Source: Cronobacter muytjensii ATCC 51329
Lineage (GTDB): Bacteria > Pseudomonadota > Gammaproteobacteria > Enterobacterales > Enterobacteriaceae
Assembly: GCF_001277195.1 (NCBI RefSeq)
Contig: NZ_CP012268.1
Location: 3,038,001 to 3,102,000 of the forward strand
DNA length: 64,000 bases
Reading direction: 5' to 3'
In this document: piece by piece, positions 16,316 to 26,477 of the stretch
Layout: the number at the start of each line of letters is the position of its first letter
How positions within the stretch are numbered: position 1 is the first letter of the stretch
Translations under genes and position numbers: made by a program
Notes under the pieces: generated by a model
Seen by the model: the letters and a program-made list of their open reading frames with translations, nothing else
Told to the model about the DNA's origin: nothing
The model's database searches: none

Positions 16316-18229
16316 ATGAATGCAGCAGTTAAGCGGCTCGACGTCATTTGTATTGGCCGGGTTGCCGTGGATCTCTACGCGCAGCAAATCGGCGCCAGGC
16401 TTGAAGATGTGGCGACCTTCGCCAAATATCTCGGCGGTTCGTCGGGCAATGTCGCGTTCGGTACCGCGATTCAGGGGCTGAAATCGGCGATGCTGGCCCG
16501 CGTGGGGGATGAACATAATGGACGTTTCCTGCGGGAAACGCTGCAGCGCGCAGGCGTCGATACTGAATACCTGATAACGGATAAACAGCGGCTGACGGCG
16601 CTGGTGATGCTCGGCATTAAAGACCAGGAGACGTTTCCGCTGATTTTCTATCGCGATAACTGCGCCGACATGGCGCTGACGCCGCAGGATATCAACGAAG
16701 ACTATATCGCCTCCGCCCGCGCGCTGGCGGTGACCGGCACGCATCTCTCCCACCCGGACACCCGCGCCGCGGTGCTGAAAGCGCTGGAATATGCGCGCCG
16801 CCACGGGCTGCGTACCGCGCTGGATATCGACTACCGTCCGGTGCTGTGGGGGCTGACCTCACCCGGCGACGGCGAAACGCGCTATGTGGAGTCAGAGCCG
16901 GTGACGCGCCAGTTGCAGGAAGTGCTGCATCTTTTCGATCTGGTCGTCGGTACGGAAGAGGAGTTTCATATCGCGGGCGGCAGCACCGACACGCTGACGG
17001 CGCTGAAAAATGTCCGCCACGCCACGAACGCCACGCTGGTCTGCAAGCGCGGGCCGATGGGCTGCGTGGTGCTGGAAGGCGCGGTGCCGGACGGCTGGGA
17101 CGCTATCCCGCTCTTTCAGGGGGTGCGCGTGGAGGTGCTGAACGTGCTGGGCGCGGGCGATGCGTTTATGTCCGGCCTGTTGCGCGGCTGGCTGAATGAC
17201 GAGGGCTGGGAGCAGGCCTGCCGCTACGCCAACGCCTGCGGCGCGCTGGTGGTATCTCGCCACGGCTGCGCCCCGGCGATGCCGACCCGCGACGAGCTTG
17301 ATGATTATCTGGCCCGCGCGCAAGCGGTGCCGCGCCCGGATCTCGACTCCCGCTTAAATCATCTGCATCGCGTCACTTCCCGCCGCCAGGCGTGGCCGGA
17401 GCTGTGCATTTTCGCCTTCGATCACCGCAAACAGCTCGCCGATCTGGCCCGCGATACCGGCTGTGACGACGCGCGCATCCCGGCGCTGAAACAACTGCTG
17501 CTACAGGCCGCGAAAGACGCGGCGCAGGAGGCGGGGCTTGAGGGACGCAGCGGCATTCTCGCGGACGGCACCTACGGCCAGCGCGCGCTGAACGCCATTA
17601 CCGGCCAGGGCTGGTGGATTGGCCGCCCGATTGAACTGCCGGGCTCCCGCCCGCTGCGCCTGGAGCATGGCGATATCGGCTCGCAGCTCGCAAGCTGGCC
17701 GCTGGAGCATGTGGTGAAATGCCTGGTCTTTTACCATCCGCACGATCCGCTCGCGCTGCGTGAAGAGCAGGACGCGCTGTTGCGGGAGGTGTGGCGCGCC
17801 TGTCAGCAGTCGGGCCATGAACTGCTGCTGGAAGTCATTTTGCCCGAGAGCGGGCCGGATAAAGACCAACAGCATTACCACAGTATGCTGGCGCATTTTT
17901 ATCAGCTCGGCATCAAACCGGACTGGTGGAAACTGCCGCCGCTGGCGAGCCATCACTGGCAGGCCATCAGCGCGCTGATTGAACAGGAAGATCCGTACTG
18001 TCGCGGCATCCTGCTGCTGGGCCTTGACGCGCCGCAGGAGCAGTTGCGTGAAGGATTCGCTGAGGCGGCGTCGCATCCCATCATCAAAGGCTTTGCGGTC
18101 GGGCGCACCATTTTTGGCCAGCCGTCGCGCCGCTGGATGCAGGGCGAGCTTAGCGACGAGGCGCTGATCCGCGAGGTAAAAAATAATTACCTGACGCTTA
18201 TCGGCTTCTGGCGCGACGCCCGTTCCTGA
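16316..18229 (+). CDS. iolC: 5-dehydro-2-deoxygluconokinase fused to a DUF2090 (aldolase-like) domain
   Basis: The 637-residue product has two parts. Residues 1-325 form a PfkB/ribokinase-family kinase, with YLGGSSGNVAFGTA at the substrate site and the ATP/anion-hole motif NVLGAGDAFMSGLLRG. This phosphorylates 5-dehydro-2-deoxygluconate. Residues 335-637 form a DUF2090 domain (starting ELCIFAFDHRKQL), which in enterobacterial IolC proteins is thought to supply the following aldolase step giving malonate semialdehyde and dihydroxyacetone phosphate. No separate iolJ is present here, which agrees with a bifunctional enzyme. It is divergent from iolD and precedes iolR. Confidence 0.92.
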   Translation: MNAAVKRLDVICIGRVAVDLYAQQIGARLEDVATFAKYLGGSSGNVAFGTAIQGLKSAMLARVGDEHNGRFLRETLQRAGVDTEYLITDKQRLTALVMLGIKDQETFPLIFYRDNCADMALTPQDINEDYIASARALAVTGTHLSHPDTRAAVLKALEYARRHGLRTALDIDYRPVLWGLTSPGDGETRYVESEPVTRQLQEVLHLFDLVVGTEEEFHIAGGSTDTLTALKNVRHATNATLVCKRGPMGCVVLEGAVPDGWDAIPLFQGVRVEVLNVLGAGDAFMSGLLRGWLNDEGWEQACRYANACGALVVSRHGCAPAMPTRDELDDYLARAQAVPRPDLDSRLNHLHRVTSRRQAWPELCIFAFDHRKQLADLARDTGCDDARIPALKQLLLQAAKDAAQEAGLEGRSGILADGTYGQRALNAITGQGWWIGRPIELPGSRPLRLEHGDIGSQLASWPLEHVVKCLVFYHPHDPLALREEQDALLREVWRACQQSGHELLLEVILPESGPDKDQQHYHSMLAHFYQLGIKPDWWKLPPLASHHWQAISALIEQEDPYCRGILLLGLDAPQEQLREGFAEAASHPIIKGFAVGRTIFGQPSRRWMQGELSDEALIREVKNNYLTLIGFWRDARS

Positions 18230-18235
18230 TCCCCT

Positions 18236-18260
18236 CGCGGAGCGGCCCTGTCGCTCCGCG
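18236..18260 (+). terminator. Hairpin after iolC, weak terminator candidate
   Basis: CGCGGAGCG, a 7-base loop and CGCTCCGCG follow the iolC stop closely. The downstream sequence is pyrimidine-rich but has no continuous T-run, so termination may be partial. Confidence 0.35.
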
Positions 18261-18273
18261 CCTTCCTGCTTCG

Positions 18274-18322
18274 TGAAATGAATCGCGTATTTCATTCGGG
18301 AAAATGAAAAATTCGCTTCATT
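18274..18322. promoter_or_regulatory. Two dyads upstream of iolR, candidate autoregulatory sites
   Basis: TGAAAT (18274-18279) pairs with ATTTCA (18289-18294), and AATGAA (18303-18308) pairs with TTCATT (18317-18322). The half-sites match the other inositol promoters but the spacing is wider (9 and 8 bases), so binding may differ. Confidence 0.4.
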
Positions 18323-18374
18323 TGATACACTGACACAAGCTTTCCTCCTTTTTCCCCTTTTTCAGGCACGATAC

Positions 18375-19229
18375 ATGGCAAATAATCCGACCCAGCTCTC
18401 CATCCTGCAGGATGAAATTCGTCGCCGGTATGACGAGCTCAGCAAACGACTAAAACAGGTGGCGCGCTACATTCTCGATAACAGCAACAGCGTGGCGTTC
18501 GACACCGTGGCCTCTATCGCCCAGCAGGCGGATGTGCCGCCCTCCACGCTTATCCGCTTCGCCAACGCGTTCGGCTTCAGCGGCTTTAATGAAATGAAGC
18601 AGATGTTCAGACAGCATCTGATGGAGGAGACCGCCAACTATACCGAGCGCGCGCGCCTGTTCCGCCAGACCGCCAGCGAAGAGACCAGCGCTCCGGAAAC
18701 GCCGGGCGAAATCCTCAGCATGTTTACGATGGTCAACAGCCAGGCGCTACAACAGCTGGCGATGCAAATGGCGCCGGAAGACCTGGAAAACGCGGTGAAG
18801 CTGCTGGCGGAGGCGGAAAATATCTATGTGATTGGCCTGCGCCGCTCGTTCAGCGTCGCGTCTTATCTCACCTACGCGCTGCGCCATCTCGACCGTAAAG
18901 CGTTTCTTATCGACGGGCTGGGCGGGATGTTTACCGAGCAGTTAAGCCTGGTGGGGCCGAAAGATGTGGTGGTGGCGGTGAGCTTCTCGCCCTATTCCCG
19001 CGAAGTGGTGGAGCTGGTCGAGCTTGGCGCGCAGCGCAAAGCGCGCCAGATTGCCATTACCGACAGCCAGGTAAGCCCGCTCGCCGCCTTCAGCGATGTC
19101 TGTTTCGTGGTGCGTGAAGCCCAGGTGGACGGCTTCCGCTCGCAGGTGGCCTCGCTCTGTCTCGCCCAGACGCTGGCCGTGTCGCTGGCGCTTAACAACA
19201 GCAAAACCGCGCAGCAGCAAAGCGCCTGA
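18375..19229 (+). CDS. iolR: MurR/RpiR-family regulator, inositol repressor IolR
   Basis: The 284-residue protein has an RpiR-type N-terminal helix-turn-helix (residues 12-85, with ADVPPSTLIRFANAFGFSGFN as the recognition helix region) and a C-terminal SIS domain (about 125-260) that would bind a phosphosugar. Salmonella IolR is of this family and represses the iol genes. The gene sits within the cluster after iolC, and the shared palindromes at the cluster promoters fit its regulon. The inducer is probably a phosphorylated intermediate such as the IolC product; that is inference. Confidence 0.85.
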   Translation: MANNPTQLSILQDEIRRRYDELSKRLKQVARYILDNSNSVAFDTVASIAQQADVPPSTLIRFANAFGFSGFNEMKQMFRQHLMEETANYTERARLFRQTASEETSAPETPGEILSMFTMVNSQALQQLAMQMAPEDLENAVKLLAEAENIYVIGLRRSFSVASYLTYALRHLDRKAFLIDGLGGMFTEQLSLVGPKDVVVAVSFSPYSREVVELVELGAQRKARQIAITDSQVSPLAAFSDVCFVVREAQVDGFRSQVASLCLAQTLAVSLALNNSKTAQQQSA

Positions 19230-19239
19230 CGCGCGCCAC

Positions 19240-19268
19240 AAAAAAACGGCCCGTATGGGCCGTTTTTG
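19240..19268. terminator. Bidirectional terminator between iolR and iolB
   Basis: ACGGCCC, loop GTAT and GGGCCGT are flanked by an A-run and a T-run between the convergent iolR and iolB genes. Confidence 0.9.
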
Positions 19269-19277
19269 TTTCCACGC

Positions 19278-20087
19278 TTAACGCCGCGGATAGTCGTCGT
19301 GGTTTATCCAGGCGTGGTCCTCTTCCCAGGTGAAGAGCCATTTTCGCTCAGGCCCCGCCATCACGTTCAGGTAATAGCTGTCGTAACCTGCAATCGCCGC
19401 GACCGGATGATAGCCGCGCGGCACCATCACCACGTCGTGATTGTAGGGCGCCATGCAGGCGTCGAGGCTGCGGTCATCGGTGTAAACCCGCTGAAACGCA
19501 AAGCCCTGCGGCGGGTCGAAACGGTGATAGTAGGTCTCTTCGAGCTGCGTCTCCTGGCCGGGCACTGGCGTGTCGTGCTTGTGCGCGGGCCAGGAGCTGG
19601 TGGCGCCCTCTTCGGTATACACCTCGACCACCAGCAGACAGTCCGCCTCGCCGCTGTCCGGCAGAATGTTATGCACCAGGCGCTGGTTACGTCCTTTGCC
19701 GCGATGCTCGACGCCCACCTCTTGCGGCGTTATCACCCGCGCAGGCAGCGTGCCTTTACCCGGCGCGCTGCAGACCGCGAGTTCCAGGCTGGAATCCGCC
19801 GTCACTTCAATTCGCTCCTGCGGCGGCACGTAGACCGACCACGGCGGCGTGCGCTCAAACGGCGACATCCGCCCGCCGAGCCCCGGGAAATCCGCCTTGC
19901 GCGTTTTCACCGAGGCACGCCCCGCCACCAGCACCAGACACAACTCCCGGTCGCCGCTCTCAAGCGTGAGCGTTTCCCCCTCTTTCAACATCCAGACATC
20001 GAAGCCGATATAGCGCCAGCCGGCGCTTTCCGGCGTGATGTGCTGAAGATGGCGCGCGTCGCGCTGCGCCTTTGCAAGTAACGACAT
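19278..20087 (-). CDS. iolB: 5-deoxy-glucuronate isomerase
   Basis: The 269-residue bicupin protein matches IolB, which converts 5-deoxyglucuronate to 5-dehydro-2-deoxygluconate, the IolC substrate. Visible features are FDVWMLKEGETL and GRASVKTRKADFPGLGGR in the first cupin, and HKHD-type metal-ligand region SWPAHKHDTP plus VMVPRGYHPVAAIAGYDSYYLN in the second. The length is typical. It lies 16 bases after iolA and is probably co-transcribed with it from the iolA promoter. Confidence 0.93.
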   Translation of the reverse strand: MSLLAKAQRDARHLQHITPESAGWRYIGFDVWMLKEGETLTLESGDRELCLVLVAGRASVKTRKADFPGLGGRMSPFERTPPWSVYVPPQERIEVTADSSLELAVCSAPGKGTLPARVITPQEVGVEHRGKGRNQRLVHNILPDSGEADCLLVVEVYTEEGATSSWPAHKHDTPVPGQETQLEETYYHRFDPPQGFAFQRVYTDDRSLDACMAPYNHDVVMVPRGYHPVAAIAGYDSYYLNVMAGPERKWLFTWEEDHAWINHDDYPRR

Positions 20088-20103
20088 GGCTCCTCCTGGA
20101 AAA

Positions 20104-21609
<1,506 letters not shown>

Positions 21610-21690
21610 GCTTAGCCTCGTCGTCTGGAGGGGGTCAATGCCGTAGCCGTGGCGGCTCGCGTAAACTCGTCTGTCCTTATCCTGGCCAAA

Positions 21691-21735
21691 TGAAATGAAT
21701 ATTTCAATAAAGCAATTAAATGAAATTTAATTTTG
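21691..21735. promoter_or_regulatory. Two candidate IolR operators upstream of iolA
   Basis: TGAAAT-GAAT-ATTTCA (21691-21706) is a clean dyad. A second copy, TGAAAT-TTA-ATTTTG (21721-21735), follows 30 bases later. Both match the sites at other inositol promoters. Confidence 0.55.
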
Positions 21736-21750
21736 GTGACAATGGTCGCA
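21735..21750. promoter_or_regulatory. CRP-like site between iolA and iolI
   Basis: GGTGA-N6-TCGCA matches 8 of 10 consensus half-site bases (TGTGA-N6-TCACA). It abuts the second IolR dyad, which would combine catabolite control with induction. Confidence 0.35.
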
Positions 21751-21904
21751 TTTTCATCCTGCGCCGTTTCAACCCGCCTTCGCTTTACCGGTTTACCCCC
21801 TGAAACATCACGGCTTATACCGCGTATAACGGGTATATCCGCCTGGCTTCAACACTTTTTTGCGAAGCCGATCAAAGAAGCGGATTTTCAAACATTGCCA
21901 ATTA

Positions 21905-21920
21905 TGAAATAAATGTTTTG
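21905..21920. promoter_or_regulatory. Candidate IolR operator of iolI
   Basis: TGAAAT-AAAT-GTTTTG lies 49 bases upstream of the iolI start. It has the same left arm and 4-base gap as the iolC and iolA sites, with a weaker right arm. Confidence 0.45.
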
Positions 21921-21968
21921 ATTAATGACAGGCTGACCCTTTCATTCTGTTGCTTTCAGGAGAGTAAG

Positions 21969-22790
21969 ATGACCGTTGCACTGCACCGCTTCTGCGTTAA
22001 CCGCAAAATCGCCCCAGGACTGGACATTCCCGCGTTCTTTAAGCTTGTTAACCGGCTTGGACTGAATAAGGTCGAGCTGCGTAATGACATGCCCGGCGGT
22101 AGCGTGACCGACGACCTGAGCCATGCGCAGGTGCGCGACCTGGCGGCGCGTTACGGTATTGAGATTGTCACGATTAACGCCGTGTATCCCTTTAATCAGC
22201 GCACGCCCGCGGTGCGCGAACTGACCGAATCGCTGCTGAAAGAGGCGCAGGCGGTGGGCGCGGCGGGGCTGGTGCTCTGCCCGCTGAACGACGGTCGCCA
22301 GATAGCGCCCGACGAGACGCTGGCGGCGCTTCAGGATCTCGCCCCCCTCTTTGAACGCTACGGCATTCAGGGGCTGGTAGAGCCGCTCGGTTTTCCGCAG
22401 AGTTCGCTGCGCTCGGCGGCGCAGGCCCAGACGTTGATCCGCGACGCCAGCGTCCCTTTTAAACTGCTGATCGATACCTTCCACCACGCGCTCTACCCGC
22501 AGGCAGCGCAGGAGTTCGCGCAGGTTGAGGTTTCAATGATTGGGCTGGTGCACCTCTCAGGCGTGGAAGACACGCGCCCGTTCGACGCGCTGACCGACGA
22601 TCAGCGCGTTATGCTGACGCCGGGCGATCGCCTGAACTCGGTTGAGCAGGTTAACGCGCTGGAGGCGCGGGGCTATCAGGGAATTTACGCTTTTGAGCCG
22701 TTCTCATCAGCGCTGGCGACATGGCGCGAAGCGGATATCGAGCGCGAGATCCTAAGCAGTATTGAGCAGGTGCGCCAGCACGTTGCCTGA
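21969..22790 (+). CDS. iolI: IolI-type inosose isomerase (TIM barrel)
   Basis: The 273-residue protein is an AP-endonuclease-2-like TIM barrel of the IolI group, which interconverts 2-keto-myo-inositol and 1-keto-D-chiro-inositol. Metal-site stretches include LGLNKVELRNDMPGG, GLVEPLGFPQSSLR, LLIDTFHHALYPQ and GLVHLSGVEDTRPF, and the C-terminus has YAFEPFSSAL. The ATG at 21969 follows AGGAG; the frame is open back to 21918 without support. It is divergent from iolA and ends before a small membrane protein gene. It would allow growth on inositol stereoisomers. Confidence 0.82.
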   Translation: MTVALHRFCVNRKIAPGLDIPAFFKLVNRLGLNKVELRNDMPGGSVTDDLSHAQVRDLAARYGIEIVTINAVYPFNQRTPAVRELTESLLKEAQAVGAAGLVLCPLNDGRQIAPDETLAALQDLAPLFERYGIQGLVEPLGFPQSSLRSAAQAQTLIRDASVPFKLLIDTFHHALYPQAAQEFAQVEVSMIGLVHLSGVEDTRPFDALTDDQRVMLTPGDRLNSVEQVNALEARGYQGIYAFEPFSSALATWREADIEREILSSIEQVRQHVA

Positions 22791-22862
22791 GCCTGTGCGC
22801 CGGGAAACCGGCGATAAAATCACCTGTTGTCGGGCGCGGTTTCAGGTATGATGCGAGGCCAG

Positions 22863-22890
22863 ACCCCGCGGCGCCAGGCGTCGTCGGGGT
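22863..22890 (+). other. GC-rich hairpin before the small membrane protein gene
   Basis: ACCCCG pairs with CGGGGT around an imperfect inner stem (CGGCG with CGTCG). It ends about 28 bases before the next start codon. It could end iolI transcription or form a 5' leader structure; no T-run follows immediately. Confidence 0.3.
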
Positions 22891-22918
22891 TGTCCTTTAT
22901 TCAGAACCGAGCGCGTCA

Positions 22919-23191
22919 ATGAGAGTCACCCCGGCCAACACCATTGAATCCATTATCTTTTGCCTGCTGTTTATTTTCTTCTTTTTGAATATTCCGCATG
23001 TGCTGTTCGCCCTGCTGCACGCAGCCGAACTGCGCGACGTGGCCGCCGTGGTGAACGTGGTGCCGTTCCTGGATGACTTTAACGCGTATTTTATTGAGCT
23101 GGCGGTGGTGTCGGTTATCTGTTCGCTGATAACGACGGTGGCGGGCAAATGCCTCTGGGCGCAGTGGCGCGGCGGTAGCCGCCAGAAGTGA
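22919..23191 (+). CDS. Small inner-membrane protein of unknown function
   Basis: The 90-residue product has two hydrophobic segments, at residues 8-34 (ESIIFCLLFIFFFLN core) and about 58-78 (IELAVVSVICSLITTVAG), and a basic C-terminus (WRGGSRQK). This suggests two membrane helices with both ends in the cytoplasm. I do not recognise the family. Base composition and codon use match the surrounding genes. It lies between iolI and the convergent maeA. No clear Shine-Dalgarno sequence is seen, so the start is uncertain. Confidence 0.55.
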   Translation: MRVTPANTIESIIFCLLFIFFFLNIPHVLFALLHAAELRDVAAVVNVVPFLDDFNAYFIELAVVSVICSLITTVAGKCLWAQWRGGSRQK

Positions 23192-23227
23192 AAGCACGCT
23201 GGCGCGACGCGCCAGCGTGAAGCCGCA

Positions 23228-24928
23228 TCAGATAGACGTGCGGCGGTAGCTGCGGTACTCCGGCAGCCAGAAGTTTTCCTCAATGGCCTGCAACAGCGCC
23301 TCGGCGGACGTTTTCACCGCCACGCCCTGCTGTTGCGCCATTTTCCCCACTGCAAACGCGATATCTTTCGACACCTGCTGAATGTCGGTCAGCGGCGGCA
23401 GCACCAGCCCGCTGCCGGTATTGACCAGCGGCGAATGCGACGCCAGCGCTTCGCTGGCCGCCATCATCATCTCATCGGTGACGCGCAGCGCGCCGGACGA
23501 AATAATGCCAAGCCCGATGCCCGGGAAAATGTACGCGTTATTGCACTGGGCAATCGGGTACGTTTTCTCTTTGATGGTCACCGGCTGGAACGGGCTGCCG
23601 GTCGCCACCAGCGCCGCGCCGTCGGTCCAGTTCAGGATATCGTGCGGCGTGGCCTCAACGCGGGACGTCGGGTTTGAGAGCGGCATAACGATCGGGCGCG
23701 CGCAGTGTTTATGCATCTCGCGGATGATCTCTTCGGTGAAAAGGCCCGTCTGCCCGGACACGCCAATCAGGATATCCGGCTTGACGTTGCGCACCACATC
23801 CAGCAGCGACAGCGAATCGCTGCTGGTGTCCCAGTTCTGGAGGCTGTCACGCTTTTGCACCAGCTTCGACTGGAACGACAGCAGATTCGGCATGTTGTCG
23901 GTGAGCAGGCCGAAACGGTCGACCATATAAACGCGGGCGCGCGCCTGCTCATCGCTTAAGCCGCCTTCGGTGCGCATCCAGGCGATGATCTGCTCGGCGA
24001 TGCCGCACCCGGCGGAGCCCGCGCCGAGGAAGACGATTTTCTGCTCGCTAAGCTGGCTGCCCGCCGCGCGGCTCGCCGCAATCAGCGTGCCGAGCGTGAC
24101 CGCCGCGGTGCCCTGAATGTCATCGTTAAAGCAGCAGATCTCATCACGATAGCGCTCCAGCAGCGGCATCGCGTTTTTCTGCGCGAAGTCTTCAAACTGC
24201 AACAGCACGTTCGGCCAGCGCTGTTTCACGGCCTGGATAAAGTCATCCACAAACGCGTAATACTCATCGTCGGTGATGCGCGGATGACGCCAGCCCATGT
24301 AGAGCGGATCGTTGAGCAGTTGCTGGTTGTTGGTGCCGACATCCAGCACGATAGGCAGCGTATACGCCGGGCTGATGCCGCCGCAGGCGGTGTAGAGCGA
24401 CAGCTTGCCGATAGGAATGCCCATGCCGCCGATGCCCTGGTCGCCGAGGCCGAGAATACGCTCGCCGTCGGTCACCACAATCACTTTGATATTATGGATA
24501 GGCACGTTTTGCAGGATGTCGTCCATGTTGTGGCGGTTCGGCCAGGAGATGAACACCCCGCGGGCGCGGCGGTAAATTTCAGAAAAACGCTCGCACGCGG
24601 AGCCCACGGTCGGCGTGTAGATGATGGGCATCATCACGTCGAGATGGTTTTCCAGCAGGCGGTAGAACAGGGTTTCGTTGGTGTCCTGGATGTTGCGCAG
24701 GTAGATGTGTTTATCAATATCCGTTTTGAAATCTTCAAACTGTCGCCACGCGCGCTCCGCCTGCTCTTCTATGGTTTCCACCACTTCCGGCAGCAGCCCT
24801 AACAGGTTGAAGTTGCTGCGCTCCTCCATGCTGAAGGCGCTGCCTTTATTCAGCAGCGGAAACTCCAGCAGAACCGGACCGGCGTAGGGGATATAAAGCG
24901 AACGGTTTTTTTTGTGTTTGATTTCCAT
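23228..24928 (-). CDS. maeA: NAD-dependent malic enzyme
   Basis: The 566-residue protein closely follows E. coli MaeA (SfcA): RSLYIPYAGPVLLEFPLLNK near the start, the malic enzyme signature IYTPTVGSACERFSEIY, metal-binding FNDDIQGTAAVT, the NAD+ motif FLGAGSAGCGIAE, and the conserved end EYRSYRRTSI. It converts L-malate to pyruvate and CO2 with NAD+. The ATG at 24928 gives the family length; a frame running on to 25006 is unsupported. The enzyme is cytoplasmic and monocistronic. Confidence 0.95.
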   Translation of the reverse strand: MEIKHKKNRSLYIPYAGPVLLEFPLLNKGSAFSMEERSNFNLLGLLPEVVETIEEQAERAWRQFEDFKTDIDKHIYLRNIQDTNETLFYRLLENHLDVMMPIIYTPTVGSACERFSEIYRRARGVFISWPNRHNMDDILQNVPIHNIKVIVVTDGERILGLGDQGIGGMGIPIGKLSLYTACGGISPAYTLPIVLDVGTNNQQLLNDPLYMGWRHPRITDDEYYAFVDDFIQAVKQRWPNVLLQFEDFAQKNAMPLLERYRDEICCFNDDIQGTAAVTLGTLIAASRAAGSQLSEQKIVFLGAGSAGCGIAEQIIAWMRTEGGLSDEQARARVYMVDRFGLLTDNMPNLLSFQSKLVQKRDSLQNWDTSSDSLSLLDVVRNVKPDILIGVSGQTGLFTEEIIREMHKHCARPIVMPLSNPTSRVEATPHDILNWTDGAALVATGSPFQPVTIKEKTYPIAQCNNAYIFPGIGLGIISSGALRVTDEMMMAASEALASHSPLVNTGSGLVLPPLTDIQQVSKDIAFAVGKMAQQQGVAVKTSAEALLQAIEENFWLPEYRSYRRTSI

Positions 24929-25105
24929 CTGTCTCACTCTTTTTTGCGCGGCAGAAGCCTCATCACCGGCTTTCTGGAGGCCGCGTCGGAACGGGCGGAT
25001 TACCATAGCGGCACATAGTGTATAAGAAAGCGGCCCGCCGCTCTTCCATAAATGGACAGATTTCTGACATCAATGCCATGCAATTTATTCATTCAGGGGA
25101 ATGGC

Positions 25106-25124
25106 GGGGGAGCCAGGCTCCCCC
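25106..25124. other. Strong hairpin after lacY
   Basis: GGGGGAGCC, a single A and GGCTCCCCC form an almost perfect palindrome 17 bases past the lacY stop. It lacks a T-run on either side, so it may stabilise the mRNA end rather than terminate. Confidence 0.4.
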
Positions 25125-25140
25125 GTGGAGGGCGCGGGCG

Positions 25141-26406
25141 TCAGGCGAGAGAAGAATTGGGCGATTTCTCAAGCGCCGGGCGCGGTCGCCCCTGAAGCGT
25201 AAAGATGGAGATAACGGTAAACCCAAGCGTAATCAGCCCCAGCACCAGATAAGTCTGCTGGAAGCCCACCGTGTCATACATCCGCCCCGCCCAGGTGGAG
25301 AGCACGACGCCCGAAAGCTGTTTAGAGAGGTTAAAGCCCACCAGGAACAGCGTGGCTGAAAGCCGCGGGTCAAATACCGCCGAAATGTATTTAAAGGTGC
25401 CCACCAGCAGGAACGGCAGCTCGAACATGTGCAGCGTTTTCAGCACGATAACCTGCCAGTCAGCGGTGGCGAACGACGAGCCGATAATGCGCATCGACAT
25501 AATCGCGCCTGCTATCAGCAGCGCGTTTTTGCTGCCGATGCGGTTAATAATAAACGGCGTGAAGAACATCACGGTGGCGTTGAGCAGTTCGCCGCCGGTG
25601 GTGACAAAACCGAAAATTTGCGTGCCGCGCTCCGGGCTTGAGAAAAAGCCTTTGAAGAAGTTGGCAAACTGCTGGTCGAAGACATCATAGACGCTCGCCA
25701 CGCCCACCACGTAAATGATGAACGCCCAGAAGCTTCGCATTCTGAACAGCTCGCCCACCAGCTTCATTGAGAAGGCCTGGCTGGTTTCCTGGGTGCCGGA
25801 GATCAGGTTGCCGCTCTCTCCTGCCGGGCGCGAGAACCAGAGCACGCCTGCCAGAATCAGCGCGCAAGCCGAGGCCACCCAGAAGATGATATTAGGGTTC
25901 ACGCCAAACAGCATGCCGGTCATCGAGGCGCACAGCGCCCAGCCCACGCAGCCGGAAACGCGCACTTTGCCATATTCGAAGTTATTGGCGCGGCTTACGC
26001 GCTCAATATAAGCCTCCACGGCGCCTGAGCCGCTCGAAAATACGATGCCGAGATAGCAGCCGCCGACAAACGCCCCGACCCAGATGTTAAACGCCAGCAG
26101 CGGTTTGAGCACAAAGATAAAAAACGGCGCAAACAGCACCAGCAGCCCGGTTATCGTCCACAGCAGATGCTTACGCAGCCCGAGCTTATCGGAGACCAGC
26201 CCGAACACCGGCTGGAAGATAATCGCGAACAGCGAGATGCACGAGAAGACGATCCCGGTATCCGTTTTATTCAGATGGGCGACATCCGCGAGCCACACCG
26301 GAAAGAACGGAAAATAGGCCGACATAATGAAGTAGTAGAAAAAGAAGAACAGCAAAAAGAATATGAAGTTCTGTCTTTCAACCGGGGTCAGGGCAGGCTT
26401 ATTCAT
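25141..26406 (-). CDS. lacY: Lactose permease (oligosaccharide:H+ symporter)
   Basis: The 421-residue protein has 12 predicted membrane helices and matches LacY. Conserved features are YFIMSAYFPFFPVWL in helix 1, the DKLGLRKHLLW loop, and the helix 4-5 region GAVEAYIERVSR with KVRVSGCVGWALCAS. These carry the equivalents of Glu126, Arg144 and Cys148 of E. coli LacY, which bind the galactoside. It is co-transcribed with lacZ, 71 bases downstream of it, with a strong palindrome between them. No lacA follows; the next gene is maeA. Confidence 0.92.
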   Translation of the reverse strand: MNKPALTPVERQNFIFFLLFFFFYYFIMSAYFPFFPVWLADVAHLNKTDTGIVFSCISLFAIIFQPVFGLVSDKLGLRKHLLWTITGLLVLFAPFFIFVLKPLLAFNIWVGAFVGGCYLGIVFSSGSGAVEAYIERVSRANNFEYGKVRVSGCVGWALCASMTGMLFGVNPNIIFWVASACALILAGVLWFSRPAGESGNLISGTQETSQAFSMKLVGELFRMRSFWAFIIYVVGVASVYDVFDQQFANFFKGFFSSPERGTQIFGFVTTGGELLNATVMFFTPFIINRIGSKNALLIAGAIMSMRIIGSSFATADWQVIVLKTLHMFELPFLLVGTFKYISAVFDPRLSATLFLVGFNLSKQLSGVVLSTWAGRMYDTVGFQQTYLVLGLITLGFTVISIFTLQGRPRPALEKSPNSSLA

Positions 26407-26441
26407 CTTTCACCTTCAGGGTTAATAAGGCTGTTTTTGTT

Positions 26442-26465
26442 GTAAAAGCCGGGGCGCGCCCCGGC
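26442..26465 (-). terminator. Palindrome between lacZ and lacY, possible attenuator
   Basis: An 18-base perfect palindrome (26448-26465, centre GGCGCGCC) is followed on the coding strand by TTTTAC. It resembles a short rho-independent terminator inside the operon and would reduce lacY relative to lacZ. Confidence 0.45.
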
Positions 26466-26477
26466 GGTCGCGCCCTG

